Source of the DNA: Klebsiella pneumoniae
Lineage (GTDB): Bacteria > Desulfobacterota > Binatia > UBA12015
Assembly (NCBI GenBank): GCA_945872365.1
Contig: CAMBZJ010000005.1
Span: 1 to 64,000 of the forward strand
Direction: 5' to 3'
DNA length: 64,000 bases
Below are positions 17,540 through 24,841 of the stretch, piece after piece. The position numbers were made by a program, and so were the translations under genes. The notes under the pieces are model-generated. The model made no database searches. It saw nothing but the letters and a program-made list of their open reading frames with translations, and was not told where the DNA came from. The stretch's first letter is position 1. Every line of letters starts with the position of its first letter.

Positions 17540-18721
17540 ATGGCGAAGGTGGCAGTCATCGGTGCGGGTGCCTGGGGAACGGCCCTGGCGGCTCATGCGT
17601 CGCGACTCGAACATGTGGTCAACCTCTGGGCCCGCGAGCCACAGGTGGTCGAGGCGATCAACGAGCGACAGGAGAACAGCTTCTACCTGCCCGGGGTCCC
17701 GCTCTCGCCCGACCTCGTCGCCTCGACGAACCTCGAGGCGGTCCTCGAGGGAGCGCAACTGGTGATCCTCGTGCCGCCGGCCCAGCACATGCGCGAGACG
17801 TCGAAGGCGGCTGCACCCGCGATCTCGAAGAAGGCGGTCGTCGCCGTCGCTGCCAAGGGCATCGAGGAGAGCCGGCTCGCGCTCATGAGCGAGGTCGTCG
17901 CCGACACCTTGCCGCAGGTCGGCGCCGAGCGCCTCGCCTTCCTCTCCGGACCGACCTTCGCGCGCGAGGTCGCGAGCGGACTCCCGACCGACGTCGTCGC
18001 GGCATCGGTCGACATGAAGGCGGCGCGCAGGCTGCAGGCCTGGCTGCACTCCCCGACCTTCCGCGTGTATTCGAGCGACGACCCGATCGGGGTCGAGGTC
18101 GGCGGCGCGCTGAAGAACGTGATCGCCGTGGCCGCCGGGGCCTGCGACGGCCTCTCGCTCGGGAACAACGCCCGCGCGGCGCTGATCACCCGCGGTCTCG
18201 CCGAGATCACCCGGCTCGGCGTGGCGCTCGGCGCCAATCCGCTCACCTTTCTCGGGCTCGCCGGTGTCGGCGACCTGGTGCTCACCTGCACCGGCGACCA
18301 GTCGCGCAACCGCACGCTCGGGATGAAGGTTGCCGGGGGCTTCGACGCGGAGGCCTGGCTCACGAGCCAGCGCACCGTCGCCGAGGGCTTCCACACCGCG
18401 GCGGCCGCGCGCAACCTCGCCCGCAAGCGGGGCGTCGACATGCCGATCACCGAGCAGGTGTTCGACGTACTGCATCGCAAGCGGACGATCCTCGACGCGT
18501 TGAAGCAGTTGCTTGAGCGCGAGTTCACCGACGAATTGCGCGGCATCCGCCGTCCACGCGGCACCCCCGGGGACGTGCGCACCGCCCGGGGCCCTGCCGC
18601 GCACCCGAAGCCCGCCGCCGGCGAAAAGCGCGCGACGATCGACCGCAAGCGGTCGGTCGCAAAGAAGTCGGCGAAGCCCGCCGCCCCCGACGCGAAAAAG
18701 AACCGCCGCGGGGGGCGCTAG
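17540..18721 (+). CDS. gpsA: NAD(P)-dependent glycerol-3-phosphate dehydrogenase
   Basis: GpsA makes sn-glycerol-3-phosphate from dihydroxyacetone phosphate for phospholipid synthesis. The 393-residue protein has the Rossmann loop VAVIGAGAWGTALAAHASR at residues 4-22, PPAQHMRE, the FLSGPTFAREVASG block, and the catalytic-Lys segment VGGALKNVIAVAAG at about residue 191, then the CTGDQSRNRTLGMKVAGG loop. Normal family length is about 330; here about 55 extra Lys/Arg/Ala/Pro-rich residues are appended after LLEREFTDELRG. The last codons of that tail also form the amtB terminator. GGAGG precedes ATG 17540 by seven bases. Confidence 0.95.
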   Translation: MAKVAVIGAGAWGTALAAHASRLEHVVNLWAREPQVVEAINERQENSFYLPGVPLSPDLVASTNLEAVLEGAQLVILVPPAQHMRETSKAAAPAISKKAVVAVAAKGIEESRLALMSEVVADTLPQVGAERLAFLSGPTFAREVASGLPTDVVAASVDMKAARRLQAWLHSPTFRVYSSDDPIGVEVGGALKNVIAVAAGACDGLSLGNNARAALITRGLAEITRLGVALGANPLTFLGLAGVGDLVLTCTGDQSRNRTLGMKVAGGFDAEAWLTSQRTVAEGFHTAAAARNLARKRGVDMPITEQVFDVLHRKRTILDALKQLLEREFTDELRGIRRPRGTPGDVRTARGPAAHPKPAAGEKRATIDRKRSVAKKSAKPAAPDAKKNRRGGR

Positions 18722-18738
18722 GCCCACCGCGGCGGTTC
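18692..18738 (-). terminator. Intrinsic terminator of amtB, inside the gpsA 3' end
   Basis: GAACCGCCGCGG (18700-18711) and CCGCGGCGGTTC (18727-18738) form a perfect 12-bp stem. Read on the minus strand it is followed by TTTTTCGCG, a good U-tract, 30 bp after the amtB stop. The lower arm and T-run sit inside the last codons of gpsA. Confidence 0.8.
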
Positions 18739-18768
18739 GCCGACCCGATCAGTCGAGACAGGGGCGCA

Positions 18769-20457
18769 TCACTCGCGCACGCCGCCTCCGCGGTGCAACT
18801 GGAAGTCGGGGTAGGCGAGCGTGCCCATTTCGCCGATGTCTTGGCCCTCGACCTCGATCTCCTCGGAGACCCGCAGCGGGGTAATCTTGTCGCTGAGCTT
18901 GAACCAGACATAGGCCATCGTGGCCCCGAAGACGATCACCACGAGCGAGTTGATGAGCTGCATCACCAACTGTCCGGGGTCACCGTAGAGCAGACCGCGG
19001 ACGCCGTCGGAGCCGTAGGTCTTGACGAAGGACTCCCGGACGACGCCGTTCCAGCCCGCGCCGTACTGGCCGTTGGCGAAGATGCCGAGCGAGATCAGGC
19101 CCCAGATGCCGTTCACGCCGTGCACCGAGACCGCGCCGACGGGATCGTCGAGGCCGCGATTCTCGAAGAAGAACACTGCCACCACGACCAGCCAGCCGGC
19201 GATCAGGCCGATGACCGCCGCCGCCCAGGGGGAGACGAACGCGCACGGCGCGGTGATCGCCACCAGCCCGGCGAGCATGCCGTTGCAGAGCATCGTCGGA
19301 TCGGGCTTCAGCCCCTTGGCCTGCAGCGTCAGCATGGTCGCGATCGCCGCGACGATCCCGGCGAGCATCGTGTTCACCACGACGAAACTGATGCGCAGGT
19401 CGGTCCCGGCCATCGTCGATCCGGGATTGAAGCCGAACCAGCCGAAGGCGAGGATGAAGGTGCCCAGGATCACGATGTTCACGTTGTGGGCCGGGATCGC
19501 CTGCGGCTTACCCTTCACGTATTTGCCGATGCGCGGGCCGATGACCGCCGCACCGACGAGCGCGATCACGCCCCCCATCGCGTGCACGACGCCGGAGCCG
19601 GCGAAGTCGACCGCGCCATGGCCGAGCCCCCAGTTGAGGCCGCCCTGGGCGAGAAAGCCGCCGCCCCAGACCCAGTTCGCATACAGGCAGTAGGGAAGCG
19701 CGACCCAGAGCGAGAACAGGCAGAAGTTCTTCCACGCCCAGCGCTCCGCCATCGAGCCGGTCGGGATGGTCGCGGTAGTGTCCATGAAGACCATCATGAA
19801 GAAGAAGAACGCCATCACGCCGACGTCGTCTACACCATGGAGGAACCAGCCCTTGAGACCGATGAGTCCGTAGCTGAAGACACCGGTCGCTTGGCCGGCC
19901 GCATCGGTCGCGGCGCCGAGCCCCCACCCGCTGTTCAGCACGGAGAGCCCGGGCCCGAGGGCCGGATACCAGCCGGGCGGGACCGGACCGTTCCACCAGT
20001 TGCCCCAGCCGATCGCGAAACCGTAGGCCCAGAACGCAAGGCATCCCAGCGGGTACACCATGAAGTTCATGGCCGAGATGTGGGCTGCGTTCTTCGCGCG
20101 ACAGAGCCCCGTCTCGACGAGCATGAACCCGGCCTGCATGAACATGACGAGGAAGCCCGAGATCAGCATCCACACGAAGTTGATCGAGTAGAGGTTGTGG
20201 GCCATGCGATCGTAGACGTCGGCGATGGACATTCCGCCCGGCACGTCGCCCTTGCCGTCGCCGGCGGGCGTCGCCCAGGTTCCCGAGGCGGCTCCGGTCG
20301 GATCGGGCCAGACGGGCTTGGCCGGATCGTTCGTCGCGCTGAAGTAGGCCGGCAGCTCGGGGGCGTCGTCGGCCCTGGCGACCTGCGGCGGAGCGAATGC
20401 CCCGACGGCGATCGCGCCGAGAACCAGCAGCCAGATCCATCTCTCTCGCAGTTTCAT
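18769..20457 (-). CDS. amtB: Ammonium transporter AmtB
   Basis: A 562-residue ammonium channel of the inner membrane with a cleavable signal peptide (residues 8-30, ending ARA) and eleven hydrophobic segments. Hallmarks: FMQAGFMLVETGLCRAKN, the first pore-lining His in GSGVVHAMGGVIALVGA, FILAFGWFGFNPGST, and the second pore His in VGAVSVHGVNGIWG. About 70 polar residues separate the signal peptide from the first channel helix, which is longer than in E. coli AmtB. AGGAGAG precedes ATG 20457. GlnK, which plugs AmtB when nitrogen is ample, is encoded upstream on the same strand, but two other genes intervene. A strong terminator follows. Confidence 0.95.
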   Translation of the reverse strand: MKLRERWIWLLVLGAIAVGAFAPPQVARADDAPELPAYFSATNDPAKPVWPDPTGAASGTWATPAGDGKGDVPGGMSIADVYDRMAHNLYSINFVWMLISGFLVMFMQAGFMLVETGLCRAKNAAHISAMNFMVYPLGCLAFWAYGFAIGWGNWWNGPVPPGWYPALGPGLSVLNSGWGLGAATDAAGQATGVFSYGLIGLKGWFLHGVDDVGVMAFFFFMMVFMDTTATIPTGSMAERWAWKNFCLFSLWVALPYCLYANWVWGGGFLAQGGLNWGLGHGAVDFAGSGVVHAMGGVIALVGAAVIGPRIGKYVKGKPQAIPAHNVNIVILGTFILAFGWFGFNPGSTMAGTDLRISFVVVNTMLAGIVAAIATMLTLQAKGLKPDPTMLCNGMLAGLVAITAPCAFVSPWAAAVIGLIAGWLVVVAVFFFENRGLDDPVGAVSVHGVNGIWGLISLGIFANGQYGAGWNGVVRESFVKTYGSDGVRGLLYGDPGQLVMQLINSLVVIVFGATMAYVWFKLSDKITPLRVSEEIEVEGQDIGEMGTLAYPDFQLHRGGGVRE

Positions 20458-20578
20458 GCGACTCTCCTGGCGCCCGCAGGCGCGTGAACGGACCGCGTCC
20501 CGCAGCGGGCGCGGGCGGTGCCCGCGGCGGGGGATTCGGTGCGTGGTACGTGGAGCCGGCCGGCGGCGCGTGCGCCGC

Positions 20579-21274
20579 TCAGCGAGGGGCCGGCAGGGCG
20601 AGGCCCAGGCGCTCGCAGAGCCGTCCCAGGTCCTCGGGTGGAGGCGAAGTGACGACGATCCGCGGCTGCGCCGCCGTCGGCGCGAGCGCGATCGTCCAGG
20701 AGTGGAGCGCGACCCTCGAGTGCAGGTCGCATGGCGGCGATGCGTAGCGTCCCTCGCCGAGCAGCGGCAGACCGACGTACGCGAGGTGCACCCGCACCTG
20801 GTGCGTTCGCCCCGAGGCAATCGAAAGCTCGAGGAGCGAGCACCCGCTCGCCTTCGCAACGACCCGCACGTCGGTCCGTGCCGGCCGGCCGTCCGGCGCG
20901 ACCGAGATCACGCCACCGCGCGGCGTCTCGCGCCTCGCGATCGGCAGCGCGATCGAAAACCGCTCGGAGTCCGCTTCTCCCCGGCAGATCGCCAGGTAGA
21001 CCTTTCGTCCGAGCGGTGGCCGCATCCGACGCGAGGTAGCCTCGACGAGCGACTTCCGCTCGGCGAACAGGATCGCGCCCGAAGTCGAGGCGTCGAGCTG
21101 GTGCACGGCCCAGAGCATCCGACCGCGTGCAAGGATCAGCTGCGACTGGAGGCAGTCCGGATCCGCCAGCGTCCGCCCGGTCGAGGGAAGGCCCGCGGGC
21201 TTGTCCGCCACGACGAGTCCGTGGCCCTCCCAGAGGATTGCCGGCGCCGCTCCACCCATGCCCCGCTTCTGCAC
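20579..21274 (-). CDS. RluA-family pseudouridine synthase
   Basis: A 231-residue RNA-modifying enzyme of the RluA type, lacking an S4 domain. The catalytic motif is HQLDASTSG with Asp61 (the usual motif is HRLDxxTSG). Other expected pieces are DKPAGLPSTGR, RKVYLAICRG (Lys/Tyr pair), LLELSIASGRTHQVRVHLA and GLPLLGEGRY. The target uridine cannot be predicted; the short form resembles RluC/TruC-like enzymes. The gene lies between glnK and amtB, which is unusual, and would be co-transcribed with them. Start 21274 is used; Met6 (GGAAPAILWEG follows) is an alternative. Confidence 0.8.
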   Translation of the reverse strand: MQKRGMGGAAPAILWEGHGLVVADKPAGLPSTGRTLADPDCLQSQLILARGRMLWAVHQLDASTSGAILFAERKSLVEATSRRMRPPLGRKVYLAICRGEADSERFSIALPIARRETPRGGVISVAPDGRPARTDVRVVAKASGCSLLELSIASGRTHQVRVHLAYVGLPLLGEGRYASPPCDLHSRVALHSWTIALAPTAAQPRIVVTSPPPEDLGRLCERLGLALPAPR

Positions 21275-21346
21275 CGCGAGGGCGAGGGGCGCCAGCGCTG
21301 CCGGCCGGTGGACGGGTGATTCCGATGCGGTTCATGGCGGGAATCC

Positions 21347-21496
21347 TCAGGCCGCCTTCCGGTTGCGGCGGCGCAGTACGAGCGTCGTCGCGGCCAGGCA
21401 GCCGGCGAGCACCGGCACGAGGGGCGCCCGCATCAGGAAGAGCGTCGGCGCGCAGAGCGCGATCGCACCGAGCAGCGATCTGGTGATGGGTTTCAT
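21347..21496 (-). CDS. Small membrane protein (49 aa) after glnK
   Basis: A 49-codon reading frame starting 14 bp after the glnK stop. It has a strong SD (GAGGAGA, 6 nt before the ATG at 21496) and ends with TGA at 21347. It encodes a hydrophobic stretch of about 35 residues (SLLGAIALCAPTLFLMRAP then LVPVLAGCLAATTLVL), then a basic tail RRRNRKAA. This fits a one- or two-pass inner-membrane peptide with a positive-inside C-terminus. No family is recognised. Position between glnK and amtB suggests an accessory to ammonium uptake or signalling, but that is inference. Confidence 0.6.
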   Translation of the reverse strand: MKPITRSLLGAIALCAPTLFLMRAPLVPVLAGCLAATTLVLRRRNRKAA

Positions 21497-21510
21497 GACT
21501 TCTCCTCGGC

Positions 21511-21849
21511 CTAGATGGCTGCCTCGCCGCGCTCGCCGGTCCGGATGCGAACGGCGTCCCCGATGTCCACGACGAAGATCTTCCCGTCGCCGACCCGCCC
21601 GGTCATCGCCGCTTTGCGGATCGCGTCGGTCACTCCGGGGACGAGTTCCTCTTCGATGAGCATCTCGACCTTCAGCTTCGGGACGAAATCGACCACGTAC
21701 TCGGCACCCCGGTAGAGCTCGCCGTGACCGCGCTGGCGGCCGAAGCCGCGCACCTCCGAGATCGTCATGCCGCGGGCCCCGGCCCTCTCGACGGCCTCCC
21801 GAACGTCCTCGAGCTTGAACGGCTTGATGATGGCTTCGATCTTCTTCAC
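21511..21849 (-). CDS. glnK: Nitrogen regulatory protein P-II (GlnK/GlnB)
   Basis: A 112-residue PII trimer subunit of exactly family length. It senses ATP/ADP and 2-oxoglutarate and controls AmtB and nitrogen regulators. The T-loop (residues 37-55) holds GRQRGHGELYRGAEYVVDF with the uridylylation Tyr51; PII signature 2 is seen as TGRVGDGKIFVVDI. A GTG at 21849 (VKKIEAIIKPFKLEDVREAV) matches the invariant PII N-terminus and has GAGG upstream. A sigma-54 promoter at 21916-21931 and the downstream amtB support the name glnK over glnB. Confidence 0.95.
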   Translation of the reverse strand: MKKIEAIIKPFKLEDVREAVERAGARGMTISEVRGFGRQRGHGELYRGAEYVVDFVPKLKVEMLIEEELVPGVTDAIRKAAMTGRVGDGKIFVVDIGDAVRIRTGERGEAAI

Positions 21850-21915
21850 GTCCTCGGGCCTCCGGGGCGGCTTCGACGCGCGTCCCTCACGCCGCGTTGC
21901 CCCGACACGGGAGTC

Positions 21916-21931
21916 AGCAACCGATGTGCCA
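21916..21931 (-). promoter_or_regulatory. Sigma-54 (RpoN) promoter of the glnK-amtB unit
   Basis: On the minus strand the sequence TGGCACATCGGTTGCT spans 21931-21916. It matches the -24/-12 consensus TGGCAC-N5-TTGC(A/T) in every conserved position, with GG and GC correctly spaced. Transcription would start about 21905, giving a leader near 55 nt before the glnK GTG. This is the expected control for a nitrogen-starvation operon under NtrC. No convincing NtrC box was found upstream by eye. Confidence 0.85.
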
Positions 21932-22103
21932 CCGCCTGAAACCGGGCTGCCGCATGTATTGCGGGCGACACGCCCGAATGGGTGCCCGTCCGGGAGGCAT
22001 GTGCCTTCGAATGAAGCAGGCTGGCCCGTTCCGAGCGCCTCGAGTCGCCCGAGTGGGCGGGCGGGCGGAGGAATCGCTGCAGCGAGCAACGACGGCAACC
22101 TGA

Positions 22104-22145
22104 CAAAAAGAAAGCGGCCGGTGGAGGAGGGATTTTCCACCGGCC
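22104..22145 (-). terminator. Strong intrinsic terminator upstream of glnK
   Basis: GGCCGGTGGA (22116-22125) and TCCACCGGCC (22136-22145) form a perfect 10-bp stem with a 10-nt loop; on the minus strand GCTTTCTTTTTGT follows. It ends transcription before the sigma-54 promoter. No protein gene ends just upstream (the nearest stop is at 22451), which points to a non-coding transcript. Confidence 0.85.
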
Positions 22146-22310
22146 ACAAACTCGGTGTGCCTTCCCACGTGCCACGGCCTCTCCGCGGTCGCAGTCCAAG
22201 GCTGCACCAGGATCGGGCGACGGACCAAAGCCCGACGACCCGCGCCTGCCGGACCGCGACGACGGAGTCTGCATCGCCGCGTCCCGACCTGCGCATCCTG
22301 CGCAATGAGC
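22104..22310 (-). ncRNA. ssrS: Candidate 6S RNA (SsrS)
   Basis: Between the I9-like gene (ends 22451) and glnK lies about 300 bp of non-coding minus-strand sequence ending at a strong terminator. It folds as a long rod. GTCGCGGTCC pairs fully (one G-U) with GGACTGCGAC; outside that CTCCG pairs with CGGAG; further out CGCGGC pairs with GCCGTG; the tip is TCGGGC/GCCCGA with GGTCCGTC in the loop. E. coli 6S RNA carries the same order of elements, GGUCCGUCCGAG then GCCUUAAAACUGCGAC, and here GGTCCGTCGCCCGA is followed by GCCTTGGACTGCGAC. 6S RNA mimics an open promoter and binds sigma-70 holoenzyme. The 5' end is a guess. Confidence 0.6.
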
Positions 22311-22450
22311 AACCGCCGTGCCGAGCCCGGGAGGCGCCCTGGCGGCTCTCGGGCGGCGACGGTCGCCGGGGCCTGCGCAAGCGCGCGGCAGTGCACGCCG
22401 ATTCAGCGCGGGCGCGGCCTCGGACACGACGCCGACGGCGTCGGCAAGGG

Positions 22451-22819
22451 TCAGGGTTCGGAGCGGCCGGTGCCCGTCGGCGCCGCGAGCGAATCCGCCG
22501 AGATGCTCTCGACGAGCGGGGAAGCACGCAAGGCTTCGAGCCCGGCCGGCGAGACCTCGAGCGCGACGGCCGCGATGGCCGAATACTCCCGGGTCAGCCG
22601 GAACCCGTCCGTGGGAAGAATGGCGAGAAGCTGCGCGCGTGCCGCTGCGCGCGCCGCCGGGTCGTTCGAGGGGCTGCGAAACCGCACGATGACCCGCGCG
22701 AACGCGGGTGTCGGGGTCGATCGAGGCTCCGCGAGAGCGCGAGGCGGGAACGCGCAAGCGGCGAGCAGGAGGGCGGCCGGCCAGGCGAGCAGGCGGCCGG
22801 TCTTCGTTCGTCGTCGCAA
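22451..22819 (-). CDS. Small lipoprotein with inhibitor-I9-like domain
   Basis: A 122-residue protein starting at a TTG with GGAGG eight bases upstream, 14 bp after the porin stop. A signal sequence ends in a lipobox-like LLAAC (about residues 18-22). Residues 38-108 resemble the propeptide/inhibitor I9 fold of subtilases: a first strand FARVIVRFR, helices rich in Ala/Arg, then AIAAVALEVSPAGLEALRAS and a last strand VESISADS. Stand-alone I9 proteins inhibit or chaperone S8 proteases. No subtilase gene is present here, so either the partner is elsewhere or this is a remnant of one. Co-transcription with the porin is likely. Confidence 0.6.
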   Translation of the reverse strand: MRRRTKTGRLLAWPAALLLAACAFPPRALAEPRSTPTPAFARVIVRFRSPSNDPAARAAARAQLLAILPTDGFRLTREYSAIAAVALEVSPAGLEALRASPLVESISADSLAAPTGTGRSEP

Positions 22820-22833
22820 GTTCCCGGCCTCCC

Positions 22834-24285
22834 TCAGAGCGCGAACTGGAAGCGGCCGATCACGGCATCCTCGGTCGGACGGTTGTAGGTACCGCTGTTC
22901 CAACCGCCCTTGAATCGCGTGTGATAGTAGTCGAGCGCGAACTTGACGTTGCGGCTCCAGATCCAGTTGAGACCACCGCCGAAACCCATGTCCTTGCGGA
23001 CCGACTTCTCGGGATCGGCAAATGCGAGCCGGAAGGCGTCGGGATCGATGCGCAGCGCATCGACCCGACCGACGATCTCCACCGCGCCCCACTGACCGGT
23101 CCAGCGCTCGGTGAACGGTGCGAAGGGCTGCGTCGGGACCACGCCGCGCCAGGCCTCCGCCTCGCCGGTGAGCGCGTAGGAGGCGGTCACCGCCCAGGCT
23201 TGGTTGTTCAGGGTGGCGCTCGTGTCGCCCCGACGGACCGGGGTGCGGGAGGAGACGTACTCGGCCTCGACGCCGAGCGGTCCAACGTACCAGGAGGCCT
23301 GCGGGTTCCAGCGGCTCGCGATGCCGTCGGCGAGCGCGATCCGCTCGGGATCGACCCCGAGCGCGTAGGAGAAGATCGAAGACTGCCCGAAGCTCCGGTA
23401 GACGGGCAGGTTGGGGTTCGCCACGTTGCCCTGCTCCATGCCGTAGGAGCCGGCGATCCCGACGCCGATCCCCTTGATCCAGGCGATGTCGGTGGTCGCG
23501 AAGGGCTGACTGAACACGCGCCCGATGAAGTCGAAGTCGTCGAAGAGCTGTCCATCGACGTTGGAGAGGTCCGGCGCCTGGTCGAAGACGCCGAGTTCGT
23601 AGCCGATCGAGTTGCCGAAGTACGATGCCCAGAGTTCGGCGCCGAGGCCGCGCACGGGGACCAAGTTCGTGGGCGCGCCGCGCTCGACGAGCGGCAGCAC
23701 CGTGGCGGGCTGCAGACGCTCGAGTCCGACCGGCACCTTGAACTTGCCGAGACGTACCTTCACCCAGTCGCCGAAAGGCTTCACGTCGGCATATGCGTCG
23801 AACAGCTTCGCCTGGCTGGAGAAGTCCTCTTGGAACTTGAAGTCGAGGTAGGGGCCCAGCGATCCCTCCAGGGTGAGCCGCGCGCGGCGCACCAGGAACT
23901 GGTCGGGATTGATGCTCTCGGGATCTCCCGGGAAGAACCGTCCGTCGAGTTGGACATAACTGCCCACGCGCAGGACGTAGTCACCCTTCTGGTTCTGGAT
24001 GAAGAAACCGCCGGGCTTGTAACCGGCGACCGGGCTCGCCTTCTCCGCCTGCTCGACCCGCTCTTCGACAACCTGCCCTGCGGCCTTGTCCGACTGCTTG
24101 AGTCGATCGACCTCCTCCTGGAGTTGCTGGATCTGCTTCTCGAGCCGCTCGATATCGGCCGCGGTCGCCGGCGCGGCGAGCGTCGGGAAGGGTCGGCCGC
24201 ACACGGCCACCGCCGCCAGCGCGAGACCGGCGAACCACCGCACCGCGAAAGCCGACCGCCCCGCGGTTCGAGTCCCAAACGCCAC
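22834..24285 (-). CDS. Phosphate-selective porin O/P-like outer-membrane protein
   Basis: A 483-residue porin: signal peptide (about residues 17-38), an N-terminal periplasmic coiled coil (IERLEKQIQQLQEEVDRLKQ, residues 44-63) that should trimerise or contact peptidoglycan, then a beta-barrel from GDYVLRVGSYVQLDGRFF. The LRRARLTLEG-like stretch (here VRRARLTLEGSLGPYLDFKF) and the C-terminal strand ending VIGRFQFAL with a terminal hydrophobic residue are typical of OprO/OprP. It would pass phosphate or polyphosphate, though specificity cannot be read from sequence. It is upstream of the I9-like lipoprotein gene, and a second copy's tail lies 125 bp upstream. Confidence 0.85.
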   Translation of the reverse strand: MAFGTRTAGRSAFAVRWFAGLALAAVAVCGRPFPTLAAPATAADIERLEKQIQQLQEEVDRLKQSDKAAGQVVEERVEQAEKASPVAGYKPGGFFIQNQKGDYVLRVGSYVQLDGRFFPGDPESINPDQFLVRRARLTLEGSLGPYLDFKFQEDFSSQAKLFDAYADVKPFGDWVKVRLGKFKVPVGLERLQPATVLPLVERGAPTNLVPVRGLGAELWASYFGNSIGYELGVFDQAPDLSNVDGQLFDDFDFIGRVFSQPFATTDIAWIKGIGVGIAGSYGMEQGNVANPNLPVYRSFGQSSIFSYALGVDPERIALADGIASRWNPQASWYVGPLGVEAEYVSSRTPVRRGDTSATLNNQAWAVTASYALTGEAEAWRGVVPTQPFAPFTERWTGQWGAVEIVGRVDALRIDPDAFRLAFADPEKSVRKDMGFGGGLNWIWSRNVKFALDYYHTRFKGGWNSGTYNRPTEDAVIGRFQFAL

Positions 24286-24337
24286 CCTTCGTACCTATCA
24301 AGGGCGGCTGCCTTCCGTAAAATGCCACGCGCGGGGC

Positions 24338-24367
24338 GGAATCCGGCGAACAGGAACTCCGGATTCC
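24338..24367. repeat. Inverted repeat between porin remnant and porin
   Basis: GGAATCCGG (24338-24346) and CCGGATTCC (24359-24367) form a perfect 9-bp stem with a 12-nt loop. On the minus strand it lies after the porin remnant and before the intact porin. No U-tract follows; it could be an old terminator or an RNA-processing site. Confidence 0.5.
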
Positions 24368-24410
24368 ACCCTGCGGGCGACCTGCTCGCCGGGCGCGCGA
24401 ACCACCCGGT

Positions 24411-24520
24411 TCACCGCCGAAGCCGCTCGAGGGCGAACTGGACGCGACCGATGACCGTGTCCTCGGTCGGACGGTTGTAGGTTCCGCGCTTCTGTCCACC
24501 CAGGAAGTCGGTGTCGAGAG
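24411..24520 (-). pseudogene. Remnant: C-terminus of a second OprO/OprP-type porin
   Basis: Read on the minus strand, the segment encodes LDTDFLGGQKRGTYNRPTED and continues TVIGRVQFALERLRR to a TGA at 24411. This matches the C-terminal end of the intact porin (GTYNRPTEDAVIGRFQFAL) and shares an exact 23-nt run with it (24460-24482 against 22868-22890). Nothing porin-like is seen upstream before the ferredoxin stop at 24598. It is therefore the tail of a tandem paralogue removed by deletion. The rest of the 24286-24597 gap holds only the inverted repeat. Confidence 0.8.
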
Positions 24521-24597
24521 CCGAGCAGGCTCGCGACTGGTTGCCAGCAGGGCGACGCACTCCCGCGCGACGGGGGGTCCGCCGCGCGGGAACGGGT

Positions 24598-24789
24598 TCA
24601 GTCGCGGACGGCTATCGCTTGGCGGGGGCAGCGACGCACCGCCTCCATCACCTTCGCCCGCAGGGACTCGTCGGGTGTCTCGGTCACCAGATAGAGGTTG
24701 TCGTCGTCGCGGAGTTCGAAGACCTCCGGGCACACCTTCATGCAGATCGCGTTCGCCTCGCAGCGGTCATAGTCCACGATGATCTTCAT
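24598..24789 (-). CDS. Single-cluster ferredoxin, P450-associated type
   Basis: A 63-residue ferredoxin that should pass electrons to the adjacent P450. The cluster motif is CEANAIC, then MKVCPEVFEL, then RRCPRQAIAV near the C-terminus. The second ligand position of the usual CxxCxxC is Asn, as in the [3Fe-4S] ferredoxins next to actinobacterial and other P450 genes, where this position is variable (His, Tyr, Asn). An extra Cys in CP context is present and probably not a ligand. GGAGG precedes ATG 24789. It lies 52 bp downstream of the P450 stop. No reductase gene is nearby. Confidence 0.85.
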   Translation of the reverse strand: MKIIVDYDRCEANAICMKVCPEVFELRDDDNLYLVTETPDESLRAKVMEAVRRCPRQAIAVRD

Positions 24790-24841
24790 GCGTCCTCCCG
24801 GCACGAGCCGGTCCCGATCCTGATCGATTCCGCGGCCCGAC

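Noticed and set aside
22155-22913. Plus-strand frame over the 6S-like region and I9 gene
   Set aside because: Low-complexity Arg/Ala composition and conflict with the strongly supported minus-strand features.
24255-24290. GGTTCGAGTCCC resembling a tRNA T-arm
   Set aside because: The five bases on each side of the loop do not pair, no acceptor or anticodon stem is found, and the bases encode the start of the porin on the other strand.
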